Assembly: GCF_000972845.2 (NCBI RefSeq)
Contig: NC_040032.1
Coordinates: forward strand, 14,489,278-14,553,277
Source of the DNA: Larimichthys crocea
Taxonomy: Eukaryota > Chordata > Actinopteri > Sciaenidae
Reading direction: 5' to 3'
DNA length: 64,000 nt
Positions 1-59,141 of this stretch are shown here, piece after piece (within the stretch, counting starts at the first letter, position 1; each line of letters opens with the position of its first letter). The position numbers and the translations under genes are program-made. The notes beneath the pieces are model-generated. The model was not told the origin of the DNA. It made no database searches and saw only the letters and a program-made list of their open reading frames with translations.

Positions 1-384
1 GGTTTCAATCACCAAGTTTTTGGACACTCCGCGGAGCCAAACGCGACCCCAAAGTGAAATTTTTACAACGTTTTTTTAAGCGTTTGTCTTCCGTTTCTTG
101 TAAATGACGCAAAGTAGGAGGTGATGTCAGAGTGAAAGTGGTGTTCATCACCATATAAATCCATTTTTAATTATCTTCTGGATCATTTTTATTTAGGTAT
201 GTTGATTGTTCCCGCACACAAAAATGTTTTACGACCCTGGCACAGCCTTTAATGGGTACAGTGGAAAAGCACTGGCAAACTGGTGCATTCACATTAATAC
301 CTTCACTCTCTCTTTGTGTCAAAACATACAACCTGAAGAACAACAAACAAAACGCAAATGATTCAATATAAAACTTGACAATCG

Positions 385-390
385 TTTATT
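385..390 (-). terminator. Candidate polyadenylation signal AATAAA
   Basis: Minus-strand AATAAA about 1.02 kb after the stop codon; cleavage would fall near 360-375. Alternative minus-strand AATAAA hexamers lie at 516-521 and 188-193, so the true site, or several sites, cannot be decided from sequence alone. Confidence 0.4.
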
Positions 391-1380
391 GAGCAATATC
401 AATCCAACAGGCCTCCAAGTTTGACATCCGTGAATAGAAAAACTGCACACATTTCTGACTCACTTCTCAGGATGCATGTAAATAAATAAATAATACTTCT
501 TTTCTTCTTCTTCTTTTTATTTTAAATCTCTCAAAACATAAAGGCATCTTTCAAATGGATGCTTGTCGAATTCATACCACAGGAAAAAAGTGTTGTGCCT
601 CAACTCGTACGTGTAAAAGTTATCCTCTCCTTCGTTATTTAACATGGCATGCGAAGTATGTGTGTATATTGCAAAGCAGCTGCAGTACCATAGTTATCGA
701 GGGAGTCCTGATGGGAGAAACAACACAGGAGCAGGAGCAGGAGGAGGAGGAGGAGGAGGGGGCACAGTACGATGGTTTCAGCCGACCCTTAACGCTGTAA
801 ACGATGCAAACATAGAGATTAATCTGTTCTCATAAAAAATACTTCTACAAAACTATTCGGCAGCTCTCGTAGTGTTAAATCTTTCTAGTGTTGCGTCACA
901 TGGCAGCTTTGTTTTCTATTTTTCTATCTAAAGGACACACACACACACAAAGGTGGAACATATTTTAAAGGCTTCAGTTCAACTCAAACATGTCAGTTCA
1001 AAACACTTTCAGACCTACAACCTTGTTCACAATAAACCACTCGGTCGATTCTCTGAAGGAACATTTCAGCGAAATGGACCAAAAGTTGTTCACCGCTTCA
1101 TGTCGTTCAGTTAAAGGAGACGTCACACTGCACGCTCGGACAGAAGGTTCCACTTTAACCATGCATAGATAGTCTCGTGTAAAGATGTGTTTCGTTGTCA
1201 GAAGATTTGGCACGTGTTCAAACCGGCTGTTTGAAATTCCTCGGTCGTGTCTACAGCGTCGAACGCTGGGCAGGAGAAAAGGGGGGGCTGAGGTGGCACT
1301 GTTCGGTCTGTCTGGAAGGTGAATGCAATGCTGACAAGACGGTGACAGAAAAGTGCTGCGGTGCCTCCGATCCATCGGTC

Positions 1381-1404
1381 TCCAGCTCCAGCTCCAGCTC
1401 CAGC
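1381..1404. repeat. Hexanucleotide repeat (GCTGGA/TCCAGC)n after the stop codon
   Basis: Four tandem hexamers on the minus strand beginning about 8 nt after the specc1 stop codon. They lie in the 3'UTR; in the frame of the stop they would read as alternating Leu-Glu. Confidence 0.8.
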
Positions 1405-1412
1405 TCTCCGCG

Positions 1413-49484
<48,072 letters not shown>

Positions 49485-49507
49485 GGTTGCGTGTCAGCTA
49501 ACTACAC

Positions 49508-52500
49508 CTGAGAAGAAGAAAAACGACGGCATTAATGTGCCTGTGTGTTCGTCCGACAGCTGCTCAGTATTGTCTCCTTGATGGCTGCTTTCTTTAACCA
49601 CAATGTCACACTGTTTAAAGCCCCAGAGGCACCAGGAAGCACTGCTGAAACATGAACACATCATATTTCATTAACTATAGAAGCGCTTTGAACAAACAAA
49701 AAACACTGGCTTTGCCTAGATAACTATCTTTACAAATACACACCTCACCCCTCTGTACCTTGCTGACTACGATCAATCCATTGATTGAAACTGGACAACA
49801 TGAATCTAACAATAACAATATAAATGTCAAAGAAAAATGGGAATTGAAAGCAAATATTATAGTAACAGATTCACAATGGGAGGAAACATTCAAAGCAGGA
49901 CATGAAGTAACTAACAGCCCAACATGGATGGAATTTGATTGGAAGATAAATATGAGATCACCACAAAATACAGAAATACTTCTGAACTATGCTGGAGGGG
50001 TTGTGGGTTGTTTGGGGACTTTACATATATATTTTGGGATTGTCCAAAGATCTTAGATCTCTGGAAGAATATTCAAAAGGAGAGGTATTAACTTTACTTT
50101 AGATCCAGCACTTTATATATATTAGGTATACCCTCCGATAATATGACAGACAGGGACTTGGTTTCTTTACTGAGAATTCGGCTTTTAATAGCAAAGAAAA
50201 CAATTACAGCATCCTGGTTGAAGACGCAGCATGACAGACAGACAGCGTAACACGTGAGTAAAAAATGTCTTTTTCAGGGAGAAGTGAGATTAAAGCTGAG
50301 TCAGGTTTACTGAAAGTAAAAAAACTTTCTTCCTTATTACTGTAATTATTATATACTTTTGTTCTTACTGTAGTACACTTAATGCTAAGTATGGTTTGGC
50401 CAATGCTACGTGTTGCTCATGATTAGATATCATGAAATTCCTATAAAGAAGTCTTTAGATCTTTGAGAGCAAGTGCAACTGTGTGAGTTTCTCCTCTTGT
50501 ATATGTAATATGTATTTTTTGTCATGTTTTCATAATAATAATGATCAAATTTGGCACAAAGCTGAAGATTCTGCCTCTTTCCTTTGTGTGGCAGTAGAGA
50601 TCTAAATGTTTTAACAACATTAGCACTACCACAAAAGAAGATAATAATATTACAAAACACCTACACATTTTTAGCTATAGCTGTGGATCAGAACTATAAT
50701 TGCTCTCTGAAGTGCCACTAGAGACGGAATAATAGGCGGTGCACCTTTGCTTCACGTGAATAAGAAAACTACACTGTTTTCTCACTGCCCAGTGGCATTT
50801 TGTGGCTGTTCCAAGATATACAAGCCAAGAGTTGCCTCTGAGGGCAGCTGAGGTTATTCTAGTAGCAACACCATTGAACTACTTCCTGCCAGAGGAAGGA
50901 GAGAAAACAAAATTTCTTATCTAAATTGTTCGCACAGCAATATCTCCACAGATCTAGAAGAAGGCATGCAGCTACAGATAGAGTCACAGCCGTCTTTGCT
51001 CTGTAAGATAAAAAAATAAAACCATAATGGTTTCTTTTTTTTTTTACTAACTCCAACAGGATGTGGTAACATACTGTTAAAGGTGTGCATGTGATGACCA
51101 GAAGGAAATGTACTCATCTGGTCAGAGAGTGAGCTGTAGGAAATGGAAGGAGGTAAGAGTGCACTGATGAGAGTGTGTGCTGGTAAAGAGCTCTGTAACT
51201 CCCAGTGGACTAGCTGAGTCATTGATCAGGGTTGGAGTAACCTGATCTTCTGCCTCTCAGTGCTGTTAATGGGGATACCCTCCAGTCTCTGCAGGCTTGG
51301 AAAGGAGTTAACCCTGGACAGGGAGGACTGTTATTTTACCCTCTGCTCTGAGCTATTTCTGATGTGTTGCAGTTCAAGTCATGTCTACAATTAATGTTCT
51401 GATGGGTAATAGAAGCAGCGTGTGCACTAACCACTAAAGACAATAAAGGAGATCCACATCAGGGAAATGTTCCCAGCACAGGACACACCGTTCGGTATAT
51501 TTTACACTGCTGTGAATGTTTGTAGGTGCTTACAGACTTATCTGATTTCAAACAGACTGTATGCACTTTGTTTTTTTCCCCATATGAGAGCATGTGTCTC
51601 CCTGCTGGCCCATCATATGATACCGAGACCGCTCTAGGCAAGATCCTGTGACTAACTCCTGCCTGGCCTGGTAGTCTAACACCTCAGCTGTGATGGCTCA
51701 CCTCCGTTTAGATTAGTTTACAAGACCACAGCGGCACACTTTTGACCTTCTTCTAAATCTGCTCTGATCTCTGCATAGGCTGAAATGAGGAAGTGTTGCA
51801 AATTTGAGGATGTTCCCCCTCGGGTTATCTCTTTTTCTCTTTTGAAATAGGAGGGAACTAAGTAACTACCAAACAGTTTGTGGAATTAATTAAACCAGTG
51901 AACAGTGAATCAATAACGTAATGTTTGACAGAAGTGCAAGCCTGCAGAGTTTCAGTCTAATCTGCTTCGTTTTCACCTTTTTTGGACCACTGCAAGACTA
52001 AATTCTGCAAAGATGACCTCTCCATATTCCTCTGCAGAAATGTGATTCTCAGGAGCCAGAACTGTGCCCCACTTACTTCACAACGTCCTAGTTAGGAACC
52101 CGAATGTCTGAGGGACAGACAGCAGGTTGTATTTTAAACTGGAACTAGCCAAAAGTTACGACACAGACTTGAGAGTTGTGTATCTTCCTGTGAAAGCAAC
52201 TCGGCTAACAAACAGACATTTGCTGACCTAAACTACACTACAGTTTGCATGTTCTGCCAAAACAAGCATGTAGGATGACGACATCGAGGCTTAAAGAAGG
52301 CTGGCGAAAAGCTAAATATAGATGGATTTTTAAACAAATACCAAATTATAAAACCAAATATAATTTGTAGTCACCACAGTCGTAAGTCATGGGTTGTCAT
52401 GTGCTTTAATTATATTGCTTCCAAAAACAGGAAGATGAATGTAAAGGCTGAATGTGGGACACAGTGGTGGAGGATTTGCTGTTAAACTGAACTTCTGAAA

Positions 52501-54056
52501 GGAGATAAAAAGGAACAAAGCAAAACCAAACTGATAACAGTTTGGTCCTCGATGAAAGACACAACCCTGAGGGAGAAGACAATGTGCTTTCATCACATGA
52601 GGCAGATCAGATAATGTACATAACTCAACGAATCAAATAAAATCAAGAAATACGATGGAACAACAAATCTGACATGTCAAACAAGACATTACAAGATACT
52701 GCCTCTTTAAATACATTAAGAAAAGATCACAACAAAGTATAGCACACATACATAGCATATATGTAGATGCAGTATTTATATTTCTACTAAAATAGATCCA
52801 CACGTATAATCATTTTAAGGTGCGCCCTGCAGTTGAACTGCTGCTCAGCAAAATAGAGACAGATGTTTAGACAAAACTGATAATTATCCCTTACAAAGCC
52901 ACTATATGGGTTACAGAGGAAATACCGTCTTGCATGTACACATTTTTACACAAATGTGTAACAAGCCTCGACTCAGCTCGCCACAACCACAAATCGTCTC
53001 AGATCACGTAGGGAAATCCTAGCTAACCGTCTACATCCTGACCATTCTCTGACCTTGAACGCAGGTTGCTCTGGTATGATGCCGGGCGGGTTAAGTGGAC
53101 GACGTTTCCAAAGTTTAGTTTGTTTACTTTGAGCAGATACAAAACAAAATGTATCCTCGTATCAGTAGGAAGTGTCTGCGTATGAGAACATACATCCTGT
53201 CACTGCTGTTTACGCAGACCTTAAAAAAAGCATTGATGGTATGGGGAAACTGAAATCCTGCAAAGACGTGGCTGCAAAACCTGCTGCCTTCCTGTGGTGG
53301 CACTTATTAGGCAAAGTGCATTCAGGTGTGACTGCACAGCATTAAAAAGATTTAAGCACTGCAATATATAACAAAGCATAACCAAATGAGCCTTTACAGA
53401 TATGCTGATTTAAGGTATTTCTTTAACAACATGAGAATTAGTCTGCTTCATCACAGATTCATGCTGACCACCAATAGCACAAACGTAATTCAACTAATAA
53501 TATCTTTTGTTATTTGAATATAAATAAGGTGCTAGATGAAATGTCACTGAGTCATCACATCCTCTTGTGTGTGTTTTCCTGTGTGGCTCATTGGGTAGTA
53601 TATTAACTTTTAACATAAACCTAAATATAAAATTCTGTAAGAATAACACAAGCCTAAATAGAGCGGCCTCTGGTTAGCCACTGTTGTAAACCTTGTGTAA
53701 ATACTACTCCTACTGTATAGAGTACTTCACATGTTGCACAGTTTAGCTTTCCCTTTCACAATTTTACTTTCAGCGGTTGACAGAAATGTGAGAAACCTGG
53801 CAGAAATATCATCACCAGATGTTCTCGGTCACTTCTCACAAAAAACGTATTATATGAAATTACTTCAGTTTTTCCTATTACAGTCATCAATCACATGTTC
53901 GATCCAAAATAAACTCTGACTAAACAATGACTGGAGATAAAACAGTGTATTCTGGTATCAGCTGAGAGTTCAAGGTAGTGAGCAATGAGCAAGAAGGTGA
54001 TGACAGATTGGTGTCAGAGAAAACGCTGAAGAAAAGCAGTGGTGCAGTTCACTCAC
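49508..54056 (-). other. Probable 5' intron of specc1
   Basis: Runs upstream from the exon 1 acceptor. It contains the LINE relic at 49740-50260. From 50300 to 54050 the sequence is AT-rich, with no supported coding region. Confidence 0.5.
49740..50260 (+). mobile_element. Decayed L1/Tx1-type LINE fragment (ORF2 C-terminal part)
   Basis: Plus-strand frames read QWEETFKAGHEVTNSPTW then MEFDWKINMR, next, after a frame change, GDFTYIFWDCPKILDLWKN, then LDPALYILGIP and RIRLLIAKKTITASWLK. These are the region downstream of the reverse transcriptase in fish L1-like elements (the F.HIFW.CP.I..FW motif and the LL..AKK.I...W end). At least one frame change and a stop separate the pieces, and no RT or endonuclease domain is present, so it is a dead 5'-truncated copy. 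It lies about 230 bp upstream of the exon 1 acceptor, antisense to specc1. Confidence 0.85.
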
Positions 54057-54146
54057 GTGTTTGGTATTGGATGCTGTCCTAGAGCCTGCCCTCTGCCTGA
54101 GCGCCCTGAAGCGCAACTGACCAAAATATCCGTCCTTTGCTGAGCT
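54057..54146 (-). other. Candidate upstream exon of specc1 (90 nt)
   Basis: Bounded by a pyrimidine-rich acceptor (ctttctccgtag) and a gtgagt donor. The 90 nt contain no ATG, as expected of a spliced leader exon upstream of the start at 49484. One frame is also open throughout (SSAKDGYFGQLRFRALRQRA then GSRTASNTKH) and in phase 0 at both ends, so it could instead be coding in a transcript that skips exon 1 and joins exon 2 (phase 0). Locally higher GC than its surroundings. I do not recognise the peptide. Confidence 0.4.
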
Positions 54147-55168
54147 CTACGGAGAAAGTCGGTAAGGGCGAGAAAATGAAGGGTCAGGAGCAACGGCTGT
54201 CTGCCTCAACACAGCAGTCAGGATGAGGAAGTAATGCAGGCTGCCAACCGCTGTGCTGTGAGTACTGTTGCCTCTTTCACTCTCTCTCATACAAAGAGGA
54301 AGAGAGGGACAGAGTCTCTGCCATGGGCATGTTTTTCTCCTCTCACAGTTTTTCCAGACTTGAGCTTAACTCGTGAAGAACAGGCGGCAAGAAAGGGCGA
54401 ACAGACCAAGAGGAGGAGGAGGAGGAGATATCCAACATGTGGCATTGAGACTATCTGAATGAGGGTAATGATTTTTATTATGATCACACAGCCTGAACCG
54501 CTGTTGTCTGAAATGCAGGTGTGTGCACTTTGTTCTCAGGACAGTGGCTTGCAGTTTGATTTAACCTGGGAACATGTGTGTTTGTGGTTTGTGGGCGAGA
54601 CACAACAGTTCCATTGTAGTCTTACATTCAAAACCACAGCCGTGTAAAGCAGGTACTTGCGCCGCTTCAGTGAAATTTTTGTGCACTACCGACTCATGTC
54701 TGACTCGTTGACATAGTTTGAAAAATAAAGACTGATTTATGACATTGTTATGACTTTATTTCCACAGAGATCTGTGGGCTGTTTGGGCACAAACAACAGC
54801 TACCAACACTGACAAAGCCAGCCTTTGTCTGTGAAACACTTCTTAATGTGAGGGTGGATTATTTGTGGAGGGGTCTGCATTTTATGCTCTGCCATGCCGG
54901 TCTAATTTGGATCCCACAACGTACGGCATGCCAAGGCCGTGGAGTATGTGGGCAGAGAGCGTACTACACTCTGGTCTGGGATGAAACAAGCTTCAGTTTG
55001 TGGCAAGTGGTAAACTGAGGAACTTGGGTCTGACCACACCCCTACACCACCACAAAAACTGCCTTTTAAAAAGCCTGCTGCAAAAAGGTTGAGAAACAGC
55101 GCAGAGTGCTTTTTTAGGCACTGCATGCTGTTTCACACCCTGCTGCAGATACAGATTTCGAGTGTGAT

Positions 55169-55252
55169 TTGACGCATTCGAATACACTGATTCTGAAATG
55201 TTGCCACGGGTTGACGCATTCGAATACACTGATTCTGAAATGTTGCCACGGG
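55169..55252. repeat. 42-bp tandem duplication
   Basis: The unit starting ttgacgcattcgaatacact is repeated once, perfectly, with a period of 42 (copies begin at 55169 and 55211). The first difference is at 55253, immediately after the second copy. Confidence 0.95.
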
Positions 55253-55782
55253 CTGACACCACCTTTTTGACTGCAGTCTTGTTAAATGCTGTCAAAACAC
55301 AGGACCATTCCTGCGATTGTTCACTGTCCGTGGTCAAGTATGGCTGTGTGGCAACTGTGGATTACACCATGACCACAGAAAATATTTGTAACTAATGTTT
55401 AGATGGTGTCATATAAATGATGACATTTCAAAGATAGTTCTAGTAAACAGTCCAAGTACTTTTGGTTTGTTTAAGCCCTGTGTGGAAAAGGAAAGCCACC
55501 TGTGAAGATAAAATCTTCTATGTTCTATTATATTGTAATGTGTCAGTATTTCCAAAATATTGACCCATTACTTCGACTTGCCAAATCAAACAAAGAAATG
55601 GATGCTCCAAATTGTAATACAACCCTAAAGGGCAGGTGTAGTGAGCCGGTCGACAGTGTTCAAGTTTCAGAAAGCCGAGCAGTAGCTGTTGACATTTGAC
55701 ATTTTACTCAAAACCACCACCAAGAGGTTGGCACTTTGTAAATAGCTAGAGGATAATTACAATGAGTTACTAAGATGCAACC

Positions 55783-55919
55783 TAGTAGCTCACCTGGTAG
55801 CGCATATGCTCCATGTATTAAGGTTAAAGCAAACTGCAGCGAGCTCGATTCCAGCTCGGGTGCATTGCTACATGGCATCCCCTCTATCTCTCCAGCTGTC
55901 ACTATCAAATAAAGCATGA
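55783..55919 (+). repeat. tRNA-derived SINE
   Basis: A-box-like tagctcacctggtagcgc, then B-box-like gagctcgattccag about 45 bp later, followed by a pyrimidine-rich tRNA-unrelated part and a ctatcaaataaagcatgaaa tail. The tail matches the second copy at 61421-61550. Not a functional tRNA: the stems do not pair as a cloverleaf and the body is diverged. Confidence 0.8.
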
Positions 55920-55947
55920 AATGGGCAATATTGGATCAAAATGGTGG

Positions 55948-55970
55948 ACCAACCAACCAACCAACCAACA
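55948..55970. repeat. (CCAA)n tetranucleotide repeat
   Basis: Five units directly downstream of the SINE tail. Confidence 0.9.
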
Positions 55971-58147
55971 GACATTGAAATCCACCACGCTACTCTCTTG
56001 CCAAGTCACCGGTCACCAGTGGAGCAAAAAACTCCCTTTTCCATTGGTAAGTGGTCATAATCTGAGATCAATAACAGTCCACAATGTCCCAATATAGAAC
56101 ATGGGCTTGGATGAAAACCGTTCATTCACTGTCCACCTCTTTACTCACAAGCACCACAACGAGAGACCCGTAATTACCAGTATACTGACCGTCTCTCGGC
56201 CAACTTACCCATGAGGAAATTTCTAAGAATTTCCAACTGGAATAAGCTTTCATAACTGCTGAGATCCTTTGTATGAATTAAAACTGAACACTGAACGGGT
56301 GAATTAGAAAACAAGAAAGAACCAGACAGCTGGAGTCAAAAGAGGCCAAACATTAATAAATAATGATGGAACATAAATCCACGGATGGCTGGACGCTCAC
56401 TAGGTGAGGTGACCCTTCAGGGGATTCCTGGTATTGTGTGATACAAGAGGCCGAATTGACGGACCTCTGAACGCAACACTTCTCGGACAAAACCATTAGC
56501 AGGCACGTTGACTCTCCAAAGCGCTGCCCGCATCTTGCTCTCTTCCTTTTTCCTCCCTCCGTCCACAGGAAAGAAGACTGAGTCAGACTCTCCACACAGA
56601 CACAACACTCTTGCACGGGATGTGAAAACAAACGTTTAATGCGCAATGACGGTGATTCAGCTGAGTGTGTGGCTTAAAATACTGCTTTTTCCATGATCAC
56701 TGAAAGTAGAGGATACACTTATTATACCTTTCAAAACTGGAGACTGTAGGAATACAAAGTCAAGCAGCATTTGCCTTCAGAGAAATACTGTTAACTGAGG
56801 CGAGTTTCTTGACATATTGAAGCTCTTCAACAAGCAGTTTTAAAGATGTGCTTTGTAAAGTTATTTAGTTATTAGTTATTTTGGTCTGCGGAAACGTGAC
56901 ATAATAATGATGAAATGTATGACAGAACTGCATATCAACCACCAAATCCTGAAAAAATCTTCTGCTACCTCTCTTGGTGTGATATGAATGTTGCTACTGA
57001 TATCACGCCATAAAAGCAGCTGAACATCTGTCCAACATCTGTGACTTCACGACTGACTCCAGAACAGATTGCTGTTGTTACATAAACATATGATGTGCTG
57101 TATAATTAAGATCCTTTTCATTTAGTCTTATTTGCGACAACAGTGTTGCAGTAGTACGGATGTGTCTGTATGATAGGGAGATATGTATGTTTGCGTTAAT
57201 CGTGCCTGACCACGTCGGCAGCTCTGGAGCATCTGTACAGCACCTGGTTTTAGGGAAATGGTGAGTGCAAAGTCATTATGTCAGCTAAAGCGAAGCAGGA
57301 AGAGTGTGGGATTTATCTGCATCCCATGCTGCGAGACGGTCTCTGCTCTCCCTCTGGGTTTCCCCTTTAGGCTAGAGGGATCTGAAACTAGTACACAACA
57401 GGGCGCAAAACCTCCTTTTCAAAAAGGAGAGTACCAGGGAAGTTGCAGCCTACTTTCACACAAAAACAATGCAGCAAATGAGGGACTTTTTCTGCAGTCA
57501 GAAGCAATTTGTGAGAGCTGAATGTGAGGCAAAGCCAAAATGCCAAACACACTAGAGATGCCTCCAGCTGTACAAATATTAACTGACTTTAAATGCTTCA
57601 AATTGCACTCATGGGAACGGAGAACCCTGAGCCTACAGTTAGGATGCATAGTTTACAAGTGGTATAAATACAGTGTGTTTGTATTGTGTTTGAGGCTATT
57701 GTGCTAACTGCCTTTGTGTGGTGACGATGGGAATTACTGCGAGAAAAGCCTTCTAGTATTATTTTCTCTAATTTAAAATAAGTAGAAAACTCCCCTTTGA
57801 CATCCGAGTATGAAATAGCCTAAAGATGAGACAGAGCTGCTGAAATCAGCACATCTTTTGAGGAAGGTGCTGAGTTGAGGATTTACTTTGATCTGGACAT
57901 AGATCAATAGATTGTTTGGCTGGCTTTAAGGCCTGTATGGCTTTCAAAAATAAGAAATGCTTACTGTGGGACCCTGGCTCATTACCTCTGACAGTTCACA
58001 CCCGAGAGGAGGGGCTGGGAGTTCAATTCCACATTTACATGTCAGATAAAATATTCACACTTTTAATGATATTTTGATGTGTATTTGTATCAGCAGTTTT
58101 TCCACAGTAGCCCAGAACAGACAAACCAAACTATCGCCTTCACTGCT

Positions 58148-58345
58148 AGGTGCATCTAGCAGTGTAGTTGCAGATTGCAACTCCCTCCACTTACTCTATT
58201 ATTCCAAGTGTGAAGGAGAAACTGAAGTGTCGGCAAAAGACACAGCCCCGCTATCCAGAGCCAGTGTTATGTTTGTCTGTTCTGGACTATAGTAAAACAT
58301 GGCGGTGCGACATGTTGGACACTGTGGAAGAGGATCTGCAGCATC
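58148..58345 (+). repeat. Interspersed repeat related to the 10571-10718 element
   Basis: Shares (c)atctagcagtgtagttgcag and attgcaac with the interior of the 10571 copy. It then continues with the family's longer middle (ttgtctgttctggactatag, acatggcggtgcgacatg, gtggaagaggatctg). The terminal inverted repeats are not intact here. The open frames inside are repeat-derived. Confidence 0.7.
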
Positions 58346-59098
58346 TATAGCTCTATAGCTTCTCAGTCCTCTAGAAGTGCCATTGATTATTTTTATTATT
58401 GATTAATTCGCCCATTTTTTAATGATGAAACTATAAAATGAAGTAAATAGTTTGAATAATTTCCCACATCTGAAGGCGATGTCTTTAAATATATATATGT
58501 ATATTATCACATGACAAAGAAAAGCGCTGATTATTATTCAAATTTCAAAATAGTTGCTGTAACTTTGCTCCTATGTGTCGAATCTATTTACTTAATGGAC
58601 ACATCCCTTTAAAAAAAAAAGACTGCATCCACATCCTGATCCGTTTGGCCCGAGATCAACAAGTAATTACTGACGTATTGAACTGTGCCACATTGCAGCA
58701 GTCACTGCCATCCATTACCTGCCATAAAACTTCTCTGTCCTGACTTAAACCAAGCACACAGCAGTAGGAGCTGAGATATACACAGTCTTGTCTTCATGCA
58801 TATTTCATCTGCTCCATCCTCTGTTTCATCTTTCACAGAGCCCGAGCTCCCTCGAGGGCCCAACTTCCTGCTCGGGTGGTGTCAAAGTTCTTGTCTAATA
58901 AACAGCCACGTTGTAGAAACTTCAGCTGCTTTCCTGTCTGCCTGGCTGGCTACATGTACAGCGAGTGGGCGGATTTCCATAGAAACACTAGGATAGCATC
59001 CATGAGAACTGCGAGGAAATAAAAAGGAACCACTACACAGAGCTCAGTGATTTTCCATAATGGAACATCATAGTATTAATGCCACCGAGCAGAATCCG

Positions 59099-59141
59099 AC
59101 TCAAAAGGAGCGATCGCTCCTCTGTGCGTCGCCTTTTGAGT
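59099..59141. other. Inverted repeat / potential hairpin
   Basis: actcaaaagg (59099-59108) is perfectly inverted at 59132-59141, and a 14-bp perfect palindrome, ggagcgatcgctcc, sits at 59107-59120. No gene, terminator or element context was identified. Confidence 0.6.

Larger units (their letters stand above)
365..1412 (-). other. specc1: specc1 3'UTR
   Basis: About 1 kb of non-coding sequence follows the TGA. It starts with a GCTGGA hexanucleotide repeat (1381-1404), and later holds a GGA/GCA tract (729-760) and an AC run (937-950). The 3' boundary is inferred from poly(A) signals, with no transcript evidence. Short open frames within it lack any recognisable protein signature. Confidence 0.6.

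Noticed and set aside
53314..53343. gcaaagtgcattcaggtgtg stretch resembling a miR-17-family seed
   Set aside because: The flanks do not fold into a convincing precursor hairpin by eye, and the similarity is confined to about 8 nt.
55783..55870. Possible tRNA gene (A- and B-box-like sequences)
   Set aside because: The arms do not form a cloverleaf and the same head and tail recur at 61421-61550, so it is a SINE.
56417..56608. Minus-strand 63-codon frame (KMRAALWRVNVPANG region)
   Set aside because: Looks superficially protein-like but has no family match I can name and no splice-site support in phase with specc1.
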